From an uncultured Saprospiraceae bacterium (GTDB taxonomy: Bacteria > Bacteroidota > Bacteroidia > Chitinophagales > Saprospiraceae): a stretch of DNA of 33,986 nucleotides. The stretch is taken from NCBI GenBank assembly GCA_937959275.1, contig CALGLU010000050.1:1-33986 (forward strand), read 5' to 3'. The notes under the pieces are model-generated. The model searched no databases and was not told the origin of the DNA. It worked only from the letters and a program-made list of their open reading frames with translations. This document shows positions 1 to 8,714 of this stretch, piece after piece (the stretch's first letter is position 1; the number at the start of each line of letters is the position of its first letter). A program made the translations under genes and the position numbers.

Positions 1-460
1 TGCCTAAAGTGATGTCGCCGCTGTTGCAATCTATTATCAAAGCTGTTGGCGTCACTGTGAATACCGGAGGTGTATCATCACCTTCGATGATCACATCCGC
101 CATTACTGTTGTGATATTATTACAATCATCTACCGCCGTCCAGGTCACTGTTGTTGTACTCGCTGTACATAGGTCTACATTGAAGCCCGCGTAGTTATTT
201 GTTACTTGTACATCTGGATCGCATAGATCACTTGCTGTGACACTTGCCAACCAGCTGCTGATGCTGCTTGTGGTTGTTTCGAGATCTGTGCACGGCAAGG
301 TCAGGTTTTCTGGGGCTACCATGACTGGGTCCGTTTCGTCTGGCGTGACTGTGATTGTGCTCGTTGTTGTGCTGCTATTGCCACAGGCATCTGTTGCCGT
401 CCAGGTGATTGTTGTGCTGCCGCCTCCGTTGCAAATATCTATCGCTGTCGGGCTGTAATC
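1..460 (-). CDS. HYR/Ig-like repeat region, partial, out of frame with the upstream gene
   Basis: The minus strand is open from the left window edge to about position 490 in the frame whose codons begin at 460, 457 and so on. It encodes about 153 residues of HYR-type (hyalin repeat, Ig-like) sequence. The hallmark pattern occurs twice, STTTITWTATDACGN and STTTVTWTAVDDCNN, with a DPVMVAPENLTLPC segment between them. Such modules form extracellular repeat stalks in Bacteroidota surface proteins. No own start or ribosome binding site is seen, so this is most simply the C-terminal continuation of the neighbouring thrombospondin-3 protein, separated by a +1 frame change near 460-490. It runs off the window. 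Codons are richer in AGC, ACG, GTC and GAC than in the adjacent gene. The protein assignment is secure; whether the break is real or a sequencing or assembly error cannot be decided here. Confidence 0.7.
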
Positions 461-2828
461 ATTTGATGATGTTAGCTGTCTCAGTAGATGTACATCCTCC
501 TGAAGAATTTAGTGTGTACGTCACAGCAAAAACACCTGTTTCTGACGAAGTAAACGTAGCAGTACCATCACCATTATCAGTAACACCAACTCCAGTAAAC
601 GTACCTCCATCATTAACCGCTCTTATATTAACTATATCATCAGGGCATACTTTGGTAAACTCCAATTGGAATCCAGGGTCAGGTGCATCACCATCTTGAA
701 CATCAATCGTGACAATAAACATTTCCATACAACTGCCTGCTGGGAAACTACCACACGCTGCGTAGTTGATAACTTCTGTCATTTTAAGCGTTACTGGTCC
801 AGTACCCGTAATGGTCAACTCACCAGTCGCCACATCTACAATTGTTGCTGGTCCAGATTCTATTGAAAATGTTCTGACTAAGTCAGCAGCTGGGGATTCA
901 TAGACTGGACTATTAATGGTCGGTACGATATTAAAATTTGTTGTTTGATAACATAAAATGCTAGGCGCGGTAAAACTTGGTTGCGGTTGTTCAGTTACTA
1001 AAATATAGCCAGTCGCCTCCAAATCACATTCTGGTCCTTCTTTGAAATATTCGACTTCGAAACAGCCTGGTGTTGTGTAAGTGAAGACTGTACCTCCAAT
1101 GATACTTCCCGACCCGCCAGGAAATCCATAAATCACAGTTCCAGAAAAATCTCCACATTCCAAATTAGTTACTGAATCATCTAAAAGACCAGAAAGACTC
1201 AATGCTCCAGTTGGAGTCACTTCACATGAAAAATGTTGATCAGCCAAATCTACTGAAGGTGAATCAGGGTCAATCCAATTTTCATTCGGTGGGATCAAAC
1301 AACTATTTTCATCTAATGCTGCTAACGGAACTCCACAATCATTGGTGATTGGATTACCTAAACCAGATATGCCATTACAATCAGAATCAATAATGCCTGC
1401 TTCATCAACATCCGCTAAACAGTCACCATCGCTATCTAAATCTAAATAGTCAGGTACGCCATCATCATCAGTATCAACTGGCGGAAAACAAGTATCAACA
1501 GAGCCATCACAATCAGGTTGGATATTTTGTGCACATAACAATAAACTCGTACCAAATCCACAAGCTTCGATGGCATCTGGTATTCCATCATTATCAGAAT
1601 CTTGATCAAGGTGATTGGCATAGCCATCGGAATCAGTATCTGGAAAATTAGGATTAATAAGGCCATCGACATCTCCAATTGATGCATTCATATCATCATC
1701 ATCGAACAAGGCTAAAACACCATCTCCATCAGCATCAACATCTGGATCATTTCCATTAGATTCTTCTATATCTGTCAAACCATCATTGTCGTCATCAACG
1801 TCATTAACATCTGCCACACCATCTTTATCCTTATCACCACCAGAAATACAACTGATTGTAATGAAATCAGTAAATGAAGGGAGTTCTATAATATCAGGAT
1901 TTAGGGCTACATTATCACTGCCCGATAACCATCTAAAGCTATTTATACCGCGTTCAATATCTACTGAAAAGCTGAAGGAACTATTGCAATCAATGCCACC
2001 TACTACTGCTCCGTCAGTACAGCATGGTGCCCAAGCCCAATCTCCCATAACGTTCATTCCAGATCCAGAAACTTCAGTCCCATCATCTGCTAAATCCACC
2101 GTTGCTGTTGCCGGCAAACAATCGAAAGACATCTCAGCTGCGCCTCCATCTGCATCTCCTCTTGCAGTAATATCATCAAGAATAACCACTAGACTCACTT
2201 CACCAGTTTGTGTATCCTCGTATAAGAACATGCTAGCAGCATCTGCCAATTCAAAACTGGTATTAGAGCTTGCTCCGTTTGGCGTATTATATTGATAAAA
2301 AGAAACAGCTGATTCGTCACCTTGAATAGCTGAAATATCAAATGATTGGCCTGCTTGAGAAATTGTACAATTACATCCTAAATCTACTGGAGGCTCTGGT
2401 TCTGGAGGACATCCTAAATCTGTATATGTAAATGCAGCCTCTACTAAACCTCCATCATTGGGTCTACAAATAAAAACTGCAGTGGTTAATGTGTTAAAAT
2501 TAATGGCCCCATCAGCTCCAGTTCCTATCAATTCACAAGTCTCACCATCAATAATCTCAAGATCTACACTATTATCTAGTGCATCTATTTGACCACATTG
2601 ATCAGGTCCAATATTGGAAAAATCAATCTCAATTAAGGTGCATAATATCCCTGGATCATTCCCATCACCGCATCGGCAAGCATTGCTGATTGAAGAAGAA
2701 TTTCCACTAGAAATACTTCCCACTGCTGGAATGGTGATTGTTTCAGTAATCGTGCAAGTCTGAGCTTGGATTGTTGATATCTCCAGTAAAGCGGAGATGA
2801 GGATCAAAAATAGAATTCTTGAAATCAT
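459..2828 (-). CDS. Secreted adhesin-like protein with thrombospondin type 3 repeats
   Basis: 789 residues with an N-terminal signal peptide (hydrophobic residues 4-16, cleavage probably after AQ at 22-23). Residues 1-330 form a Cys-rich ectodomain of unknown fold. Residues about 330-480 are a run of acidic Ca-binding DxDxDG units (DKDKDG, DDDNDG, DADGDG, DTDSDG, DSDNDG, DTDDDG, DSDGDC) typical of thrombospondin type 3 repeats. Residues 520-789 look like PKD/Ig-type beta modules. The protein should be exported to the surface or medium. The reading frame stops at TGA (461-459) directly after STETANIIK, but HYR modules continue in another frame, so the true product was probably longer and may carry a C-terminal sorting domain outside the window. 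No type IX sorting domain is visible here. Enzymatic function is not indicated; adhesion or matrix binding is an inference. Confidence 0.85.
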   Translation of the reverse strand: MISRILFLILISALLEISTIQAQTCTITETITIPAVGSISSGNSSSISNACRCGDGNDPGILCTLIEIDFSNIGPDQCGQIDALDNSVDLEIIDGETCELIGTGADGAINFNTLTTAVFICRPNDGGLVEAAFTYTDLGCPPEPEPPVDLGCNCTISQAGQSFDISAIQGDESAVSFYQYNTPNGASSNTSFELADAASMFLYEDTQTGEVSLVVILDDITARGDADGGAAEMSFDCLPATATVDLADDGTEVSGSGMNVMGDWAWAPCCTDGAVVGGIDCNSSFSFSVDIERGINSFRWLSGSDNVALNPDIIELPSFTDFITISCISGGDKDKDGVADVNDVDDDNDGLTDIEESNGNDPDVDADGDGVLALFDDDDMNASIGDVDGLINPNFPDTDSDGYANHLDQDSDNDGIPDAIEACGFGTSLLLCAQNIQPDCDGSVDTCFPPVDTDDDGVPDYLDLDSDGDCLADVDEAGIIDSDCNGISGLGNPITNDCGVPLAALDENSCLIPPNENWIDPDSPSVDLADQHFSCEVTPTGALSLSGLLDDSVTNLECGDFSGTVIYGFPGGSGSIIGGTVFTYTTPGCFEVEYFKEGPECDLEATGYILVTEQPQPSFTAPSILCYQTTNFNIVPTINSPVYESPAADLVRTFSIESGPATIVDVATGELTITGTGPVTLKMTEVINYAACGSFPAGSCMEMFIVTIDVQDGDAPDPGFQLEFTKVCPDDIVNIRAVNDGGTFTGVGVTDNGDGTATFTSSETGVFAVTYTLNSSGGCTSTETANIIK

Positions 2829-3860
2829 ACCTATTAACTAATTAAGTAGTTGAGAGACTCATCTCAATACCTGGGATAAGTCATAGACCAAATAATATTT
2901 AATTCAAATTCATACTTGAATTCGAATGGTGCGTTAATGGTGTAATATTTGAAAAGAAAAATGGTTAATCTGAATAACTAGAATTAAGTCCTTTATTAAA
3001 AAGAGTATCCAAATTCAAGCCATAATTAAACATTGAGTTAAAAATGTTGTCTATTAGGTGTTTGAATGCATTAAAATAATTAATTCTATGGAGATTTACT
3101 AGTTTGGATCAACTTATTCATTTTCAATTAGTTATATCTGGAGGGTCACGTCATTTTCTTACCTTATTTGAATACCTAAAAAACAGCTATTTGGTCGTAA
3201 AACAAGCTAAACTAAGCTAGTTCTTGTTGAGAGATGTTAAGTCAAGTATACTGAAAATGTGAGGCTTTACAGGTTATTGCGCAGGCGTAAAGCGGAGCAT
3301 TAAACATCAACAGTTAGCCAATCATTGGTAATTCTGGTGTTTTCATTGTGAAGCCAACAAATAAAACAGATGGAGGCACAGCAACCAATCTTCCATCTTT
3401 TAGGAATACAGATGTTACGACGACAAGAAATATAGTTGGGCCAAGCTTAATCGATGCGTTGAAAAAGTTAGCAAAGGAGATGATAGCCGCGCGACATTCT
3501 TCTAGACATTAAAAATATATCCAAAGTCAATTTAATAACCTGCATCCCAAAATGTGGGTTTTTTTTGGACAAAAGCAACTTGGCTATCAGAATAGATTTT
3601 TTTGTATTAAATTTCTGGGGTTAGATTTTTAATTTTCATTTTGAATTTAATTTGAATTTTACATAGCTACTCAGTCAGCGTATATGGGTGGCCCGATGAC
3701 TAGTGTCATTATATTCATTAAGGGAAGTCAGTTCTTTGATCGATTCAGTGCTATGAAAACTGCGCAATTTGGATGTATTGGCCTTGGAGTTGTATTGTGT
3801 TATTTGCTCACGAACAATCTAATTTGGGAGTAAAGCCACATAAAAACCATAATAGACTTA
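2829..3860. other. Long intergenic region without a convincing gene
   Basis: About 1 kb of AT-rich sequence between two minus-strand genes. I see no ORF with recognisable similarity. A short plus-strand open stretch around 3351-3512 and a 26-codon ATG frame at 3752-3832 show no family signature. A short CCCA/TGGG stem followed by eight T lies near 3546-3567 and could be a weak terminator on the plus strand, but nothing upstream on that strand needs one. The upstream end should contain the promoter of the adhesin gene (start 2828). The region may be decayed sequence. Confidence 0.5.
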
Positions 3861-5651
3861 TTAAGCATATCGTTGTTTTAGTCTTCTACCGAAAATGACA
3901 ATAATGATTAAACACAGAAAAGTGATCAACCAAGGCCTGACTGCACCTACCAGTTGTTTTCTAAATTTATTCTGAATCTCATTAAGCGGTTCATAGTTAA
4001 TGCCCATCTCTAGAACTCCATATTCCTTTGTGTACTCATCATAATCTTTGATAAGTTCACTGAATTTGGTCGGGTTCATTTCAGCAAGGTTTTCAGTTTC
4101 ACCAGGATCACGCTTTATGTCATACAATCTCCAAATGCCATCACCATAAGGTCTACCATTCCGGACAAGTTTAAAATCTCCCTTATACAATGCACCATGA
4201 CCAGCTGCTTCTATTCCAATTGGTTCGTCGTCCTCATATATCTTTTCTTTTTCTTTTGTCAAGAGCGGAAATAGACTCCGGCCAGTCATTGGTCCTGCTG
4301 CGGCTAATATTGGCTTTTCAACTCCCGTCAATGATAAAATTGTGGGCGTGATGTCAGTCACTCTACAAAAAGCAGTTTCTGTTTGGCCTTGTGGCACGCC
4401 AATTCCAGACATAATGAGTGGTACTCTTAAACCACCATCTCCAGCATAAAATTTAAAAAATGAACTTGGCCCAGCGCAGGCACTTGCAAACTCGGGTCCT
4501 ATATAATTAAACGATCCCTTTTCTCCGAGTCTCTCATAATCAGTATGATATCCCGCGACATACTTCATCCATAGTTGCATTGATTTCACATCTCCGACAG
4601 CACTCGCTTCAGGTCCATTATCCGAAGTGATTATGAAAATCGTATTATCAATTTTGTTGTGCGTTTTCAGATAGTTAATATACCGACCAATGTGATGATC
4701 CATAGACTCAAGCATTCCTGCATTAACTGCCATCGCTTTTGCCATATACTTTTGCTTCTCATCATCTAAGTCGGACCATCGTTTAAGACCTTTAGGCATT
4801 TTTCCCATCACAGCATCACTTGGAATAAGATTTAGATCTTTTGCCTTTTCGAATCTTCGCTTTTTAATGACATCCCATCCTTGTTCGTATGTTTTGATAT
4901 ATTTTTCCGTGTACTGCTTTGGTGCTTGCACAGGAATGTGGATGGCTTGAAAAGCCAGATAAGCAAAGAAAGGATCATCTTTTTTGTCTTCTTCCTCCAT
5001 AAATTGAATCAACTCATCTACAAGATTTTTGGATGAATAAAAATCATCTGGAAGATCTATTCTCTCACCATCTTTAAACCATGGCGGTTTAGATTCTTGG
5101 GTGGGTAGATAAGGTCGTTGTTCATAATTATCAGCGCCCGAAGCGTCAAGGATGTAAGTTCGATCAAATCCACGCTTGCTCGGCAAAGTGTTCTCAGTAT
5201 GACCAAGGTGCCACTTGCCTGTCGTATATGTTCGATAATTATACCTCTTTAATCTAGTCGCAATCGTTTCTACCCTATTATTTAAAATGCCTTGATAACC
5301 AGGCTTGTCAGCATATTCTGGTGGAGTGAATACTGGTAGATTTGGCACACCCGTCAGATGGCTATCATAACCAGTCACTAACATCGCACGAGAAGGAGCA
5401 CACATCAGTGTAGCGCGATATTGAGTGAATAGCGTTCCATTATTCGCCAGCATATCAATATTAGGCGTTTCTGCTTCACCGCCATAGACTCCAAAATCCT
5501 GAAGGGCTGCATCGTCTACAAGTATCAAGACTATATTTGGTCTGACTTCATTTTCTTGTGCTAAACAATGTTCTGTAAAACTTAATAATATGATAAGGCA
5601 GAGTACTAAATATTGGATATATAATTTGATAGTCATCTTTTTCTTTAGCAT
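3861..5651 (-). CDS. Type I formylglycine sulfatase with C-terminal membrane anchor
   Basis: 596 residues of the alkaline-phosphatase superfamily. A signal peptide (ALYIQYLVLC-like hydrophobic stretch, ending near LAQ) is followed by the metal-binding start NIVLILVDDAALQDFGVYGG. The formylglycine motif is CAPSR with Cys84, followed by AMLVTG. TGKWHLGH and TSDNGPE are further standard active-site blocks. An unusual feature is a transmembrane helix at the very C-terminus (about residues 572-588) followed by RRLKQRY, which would leave the catalytic domain anchored on the periplasmic face. The start at 5651 is ATG, five bases after the upstream gene; a second ATG six codons in is also possible. 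It is the last gene of a minus-strand run. It requires formylglycine modification, and no modifying enzyme is in the window. The sulfate ester substrate cannot be deduced; it lies apart from the anhydrogalactose genes. Confidence 0.9.
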   Translation of the reverse strand: MLKKKMTIKLYIQYLVLCLIILLSFTEHCLAQENEVRPNIVLILVDDAALQDFGVYGGEAETPNIDMLANNGTLFTQYRATLMCAPSRAMLVTGYDSHLTGVPNLPVFTPPEYADKPGYQGILNNRVETIATRLKRYNYRTYTTGKWHLGHTENTLPSKRGFDRTYILDASGADNYEQRPYLPTQESKPPWFKDGERIDLPDDFYSSKNLVDELIQFMEEEDKKDDPFFAYLAFQAIHIPVQAPKQYTEKYIKTYEQGWDVIKKRRFEKAKDLNLIPSDAVMGKMPKGLKRWSDLDDEKQKYMAKAMAVNAGMLESMDHHIGRYINYLKTHNKIDNTIFIITSDNGPEASAVGDVKSMQLWMKYVAGYHTDYERLGEKGSFNYIGPEFASACAGPSSFFKFYAGDGGLRVPLIMSGIGVPQGQTETAFCRVTDITPTILSLTGVEKPILAAAGPMTGRSLFPLLTKEKEKIYEDDEPIGIEAAGHGALYKGDFKLVRNGRPYGDGIWRLYDIKRDPGETENLAEMNPTKFSELIKDYDEYTKEYGVLEMGINYEPLNEIQNKFRKQLVGAVRPWLITFLCLIIIVIFGRRLKQRYA

Positions 5652-5656
5652 TCAAT

Positions 5657-6013
5657 CTAGTCTTTTTCTCGTTCCCAATGTATTTGTTTTTTAAAAATTC
5701 CAGCAGAAACTTCAATATGTAATTCATCTTTTTTTGGATCAATGACTGCATCCAGCATTTTATCTTTTTTTGCTGCGTACAACTTTCCTTTCCACATTCC
5801 ATCCATCAGCTTAAAATCTTGGAGAATATCTGTTCCAATTTTCGCTTTTTGATTGTCTGAAGAAATAATTTTTCCAAACCACATTCCATCTTTTTGATAG
5901 GTTTCAATTTTGGTATTTTCTTCGCCAGTAAGCCATATCGCTTCGGTTAATTCTTGTGCTGAAAGAATGATCGTTGTCATTGAGATTAAAACAATTAGTA
6001 TTAATTTATTCAT
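5657..6013 (-). CDS. DUF2147-like small exported protein
   Basis: 118 residues with a signal peptide ending in LSAQ (cleavage near residue 19). The mature part has the pattern of DUF2147 proteins: a short beta-rich domain with a TGEENTKIETYQKDGMWFGK start, a KIGTDILQDFKLMDGMWKGKLY centre and a C-terminal GIFKKQIHWER. The two GMW-GK repeats and the terminal HWER resemble the family's conserved W-G-I/Y and QxWxR elements. Members are periplasmic proteins of unknown role. The gene ends five bases before the sulfatase start and follows the barrel protein gene by 22 bases, so all three are probably co-transcribed. Family assignment is by pattern memory and moderately sure; no enzymatic role is implied. 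Confidence 0.65.
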   Translation of the reverse strand: MNKLILIVLISMTTIILSAQELTEAIWLTGEENTKIETYQKDGMWFGKIISSDNQKAKIGTDILQDFKLMDGMWKGKLYAAKKDKMLDAVIDPKKDELHIEVSAGIFKKQIHWEREKD

Positions 6014-6035
6014 AGTATGTTTTTAAGTTCATTAT

Positions 6036-6833
6036 TTATTCTGGCCAATAATCTGGTCGTGGCAATCCTGGAAATATAATCCGAAATGTTTCAGCGCCTG
6101 CAAAATTTGGAGCGAGTAATCTTTCTCTTCTAAATTCGCCAGACGCACCCGCATACTTTCCTGTGCCACCTAAAATGATTCCATTGAAAATCTGACCTTG
6201 CACTCCCCATTCGAAAAACATGATGCCATGGATGGAGTCTGTAATCGGCTCATACCATTCTTTTGGATTCTTAGATGATCGGAAGGCGAAGGTTGCTGTT
6301 TGTTCCAATATGATTTTGCGATCAAGCTTATCACATTCTACAACACTTCTTAGATAAGCTTCGACTCGTTGCTTATTATTTTTTTGAGGAATAATCTTAC
6401 GATCAATTGTGGCTCCTAAAAAGTCACGGGACACATTAGTAAGGAAGCGATTCGCAGCGGTAAAATTTCCAATGATCTTATCTGGATATGCTGGTTCGAA
6501 TTCATTATCAGAAATCATATTCAGCCCACCAGACGTTTTAGCAATAAAGTCTGGATCATCGGGATCCAATTGTAATGGATGCAGGCAACATTTATCTTCT
6601 TCAATTGTACCACCAGGATGAATTGGTCCGCCTCCATGAGCGAACAAACCATTCACAGGCAAGTTCTTACCAACATATGTCAAATAGCTTCTAGGTACTA
6701 ATGATGAAATGATTGGCAATCTTGCAAGGATCGCCTTTCTCTTAATTCCGGATACGGCCATTTGAAATTTCCAATTATTCGTTTGTCCAAATTTATTGGC
6801 ATCTGATATGGTGTCTATTACTAATTCTTGCAT
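6036..6833 (-). CDS. Cytoplasmic protein with dirigent/allene-oxide-cyclase-like C-terminal barrel signature
   Basis: 265 residues, no signal peptide and no membrane segment. The N-terminal half contains a His/Cys-containing stretch (FAHGGGPIHPGGT, EDKCCLHPLQLDP). The C-terminal half reads like a small beta-barrel: alternating strands EQTATFAF, GIMFFEWGVQGQIFNGII, then GGTGKYAGASGEF and a closing strand AETFRIIFPG. The GGTGxYxGAxG turn is characteristic of dirigent and allene oxide cyclase-like barrels, which bind hydrophobic or phenolic ligands. I do not recognise the full-length family and assign no reaction. It sits between the DJ-1 fusion and the DUF2147 gene, with intergenic gaps of about 22 bases on both sides, so it belongs to the same transcription unit. 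Confidence 0.6.
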   Translation of the reverse strand: MQELVIDTISDANKFGQTNNWKFQMAVSGIKRKAILARLPIISSLVPRSYLTYVGKNLPVNGLFAHGGGPIHPGGTIEEDKCCLHPLQLDPDDPDFIAKTSGGLNMISDNEFEPAYPDKIIGNFTAANRFLTNVSRDFLGATIDRKIIPQKNNKQRVEAYLRSVVECDKLDRKIILEQTATFAFRSSKNPKEWYEPITDSIHGIMFFEWGVQGQIFNGIILGGTGKYAGASGEFRRERLLAPNFAGAETFRIIFPGLPRPDYWPE

Positions 6834-6855
6834 GACTTAAATTGGGTTATTAAAA

Positions 6856-8097
6856 TTAATCCAGCATCACCTTAGCTGATCGTTGAGAAAGAATTGCCAT
6901 TATTTTTTGTGCTGTCTCGTGACCTGAATTTTGATTTTGTCCAGTCACGAATCTTTGATCTTCATCTACAACCGTTATTGTCTCCAACATATCGATATTT
7001 CCGGTATTGCTTCTATAGATTACACCTCTTTTACGTAGTTCTGTCTCTGGATGCAAGGGTGTAAGCGATATACCCAAATCTTTTATTTGTTTATCCGTGA
7101 CACCAGTCATTGTCCTGCCTGTAATCAGAAAATTATTAAGCGTGTCCTTGGCTTGAATCAGACCTAATGCACCATGACAAACACTGCCGATAATTGGATC
7201 TTCAGCATAATAGGCCTCTGATATTTTTTGCCCTAAAATTTCTGATTGTCCCAGATCATAGGCTGCACCCCAGCCACCAGCCAGCCATACAACATCATAC
7301 TGCGTAAAATCTATATCATCAATCTTCAGAGAGTGTTTTACTTTTTCCTGAAACTCATCATCCTCTAGATAACGTTCATCAGATTTAGATTTTATCATGA
7401 ATAAAAATGATTGCGGGTCTACAGGTATTTCTCCTCCTTTAATGCTCGCTACATCAACAGTCATACCGGCATCCTGAAACTCATAATATGGCACTGTCAT
7501 TTCGGATCCAAAAACGCCAGTTGGGTCTCCAGTCGTTTCTCCAGGTGCGTTTAATACGCCGTGACTCGTCGTTATAATTAAAGCTTTCTTACCTTCCGAA
7601 TTATATGTTTTCGAGTCTTTATAATCTGGATGTAATCCTGCTTGTTGTAAGATATTGGGCAGTAACAAAACAAGACTTACAAATGTGGCAAGTCCAATTC
7701 CACCACCTATTGCGATCTTCTTTATTAAAGATGAATTCCCAAAATAGAATTTGATAAAATAATAAGCAGAAAATATTCCTAATATTAAATGCAAAACAGC
7801 GCCTCCGGGATTATCAAATACACCTGCCAGAAAACTGGATAATATACCAATGAAGGCTGCAAAATTAAACACTAAAAAAACTGGCAAAAATGTCTTGACT
7901 AAATTCTCATCATCTCTTTTTCTCCACACTAGAAAAGCAAATACTGCTAAACCTAATGCAGCGGCACCATACATTCTTGCCATCGCTAAATGACTGGATT
8001 CGCCTGCTGCTAAATCAGGTACAATTTGAGGTACGAAGAACAAAATTAATCCGGCGACTAATTCAATGATAGCGGAGATGAGGATGAAATTTTTCAT
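6856..8097 (-). CDS. Membrane-anchored DJ-1/PfpI (Hsp31-type) protein
   Basis: 413 residues in two parts. Residues 1-150 contain about five hydrophobic helices (IIELVAGLILFFVP; AALGLAVFAFLVW; FLPVFLVFNFAAFIGIL; VLHLILGIFSAYYF; GGIGLATFVSLVLLLP). Residues 165-410 form a DJ-1/PfpI domain: ALIITTSHG strand, VDVASIKGGEIPVDP, VVWLAGGWGAAYDLG, and the nucleophile elbow GSVCHGALGL with Cys307. The AGGWGAAYD/VCHGA pattern is that of Hsp31-type class I glutamine amidotransferase-like proteins, known for glyoxalase, deglycase or chaperone-type activities. Stand-alone members are about 230 residues, so the membrane part is an added module. A TTG two codons upstream could extend the frame, but the ATG at 8097 is preferred. 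It sits in the minus-strand run between two small membrane proteins and the barrel protein. Confidence 0.85.
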   Translation of the reverse strand: MKNFILISAIIELVAGLILFFVPQIVPDLAAGESSHLAMARMYGAAALGLAVFAFLVWRKRDDENLVKTFLPVFLVFNFAAFIGILSSFLAGVFDNPGGAVLHLILGIFSAYYFIKFYFGNSSLIKKIAIGGGIGLATFVSLVLLLPNILQQAGLHPDYKDSKTYNSEGKKALIITTSHGVLNAPGETTGDPTGVFGSEMTVPYYEFQDAGMTVDVASIKGGEIPVDPQSFLFMIKSKSDERYLEDDEFQEKVKHSLKIDDIDFTQYDVVWLAGGWGAAYDLGQSEILGQKISEAYYAEDPIIGSVCHGALGLIQAKDTLNNFLITGRTMTGVTDKQIKDLGISLTPLHPETELRKRGVIYRSNTGNIDMLETITVVDEDQRFVTGQNQNSGHETAQKIMAILSQRSAKVMLD

Positions 8098-8177
8098 ATA
8101 CAAGTGTTAAGCGTGAAATGTCAATTTTGGATTAAATACTTTTGATTTTGATTTCATTTAGAGTTTGATGTAATGAG

Positions 8178-8250
8178 TGTGGTTGAAGCAGGAGTCTCGC
8201 CGATACGGTTGAGCCATGCATTGTTGGCGAAAAAGCCATCAACAACCACA
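8178..8250. repeat. Short structured element with 8-base terminal inverted repeats
   Basis: The sequence between two minus-strand genes begins with TGTGGTTG (8178-8185) and ends with the complementary CAACCACA (8243-8250). Inside is a small TGGCGAAAAAGCCA-type hairpin (8225-8238). T-rich stretches of similar sequence (TTTTGATTTTGATTTCATT and TTTTCATTTTGATTTTATG) flank it on both sides. The size resembles a tRNA, but there is no T-loop GTTCRA, so it is not a tRNA. It could be a small interspersed element or the remains of a coding end. The assignment is tentative. Confidence 0.3.
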
Positions 8251-8260
8251 AGCACTCTTT

Positions 8261-8704
8261 TCATTTTGATTTTATGGACAAAAAAAACATCGCCAAACAA
8301 ATAAAAGGCAGGACCATATTTCCAATTCCACCAGGTGCTTGCCCAGCCGTCTCTATAGGTTTCCACATACTAATGAATAATCGTCCTGTCCACTCAAGGA
8401 TCAAAAACAAATACATTAATGGAATTAGCGATTTATATTTAAGGGCAACAACTAGTTGAATAATACCGAACATTAATTGACTCAATCCCCAATATGAAAA
8501 AATAAGAATCACAGTTGCGGCGCCTGCTTCAGTATATGTATCTAAAGGAATAGTACCAATACTTTGAGCGCCGCCGTCATCTTTCAACATATGAATCAGA
8601 CTACGCACCACAGTCACTGCTGTTATCAAATAGAAAAACCACAAGGCTATTTTGTGACCTCGATAATGATTATCTACAACTGTTGGTAAAATTTTATTCG
8701 TCAT
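8261..8704 (-). CDS. Small multi-pass membrane protein, unknown function
   Basis: 147 residues starting at ATG 8704 (MTNKILPTV), which avoids the overlap that a longer frame would have with the preceding gene. Four hydrophobic helices are visible: ALWFFYLITAVTVVRSLIHM, TVILIFSYWGLSQLMFGIIQ, LIPLMYLFLILEWTGRLFI and MVLPFICLAMFFLSI. The loop GGAQSIGTIPLDTYTEAGA and the motif EWTGRLFISMWKP are the most distinctive parts. I do not recognise the family. It follows the next gene by 10 bases and precedes the DJ-1 fusion, whose membrane domain it could partner. Cytoplasmic membrane location is clear; function is unknown. Confidence 0.75.
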   Translation of the reverse strand: MTNKILPTVVDNHYRGHKIALWFFYLITAVTVVRSLIHMLKDDGGAQSIGTIPLDTYTEAGAATVILIFSYWGLSQLMFGIIQLVVALKYKSLIPLMYLFLILEWTGRLFISMWKPIETAGQAPGGIGNMVLPFICLAMFFLSIKSK

Positions 8705-8714
8705 CAATTTAGTT

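Noticed and set aside
1786-2295. Plus-strand 169-codon frame opposite the adhesin gene
   Set aside because: Ser/Pro-rich antisense shadow of the Asp-rich thrombospondin repeats.
3200-3540. Possible decayed transposase or small gene in the long intergenic region
   Set aside because: All six frames are broken or short and none shows a recognisable motif.
3546-3567. Rho-independent terminator
   Set aside because: Only a four-base-pair stem before the T-run and no upstream plus-strand gene to terminate.
8178-8250. tRNA gene suggested by size and acceptor-like stem
   Set aside because: No T-loop GTTCRA, no convincing D or anticodon arm.
8154-8366. 70-codon minus-strand frame overlapping the small membrane protein gene
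   Set aside because: Overlaps a better supported gene and its C-terminal half is the structured element at 8178-8250; no recognised family.
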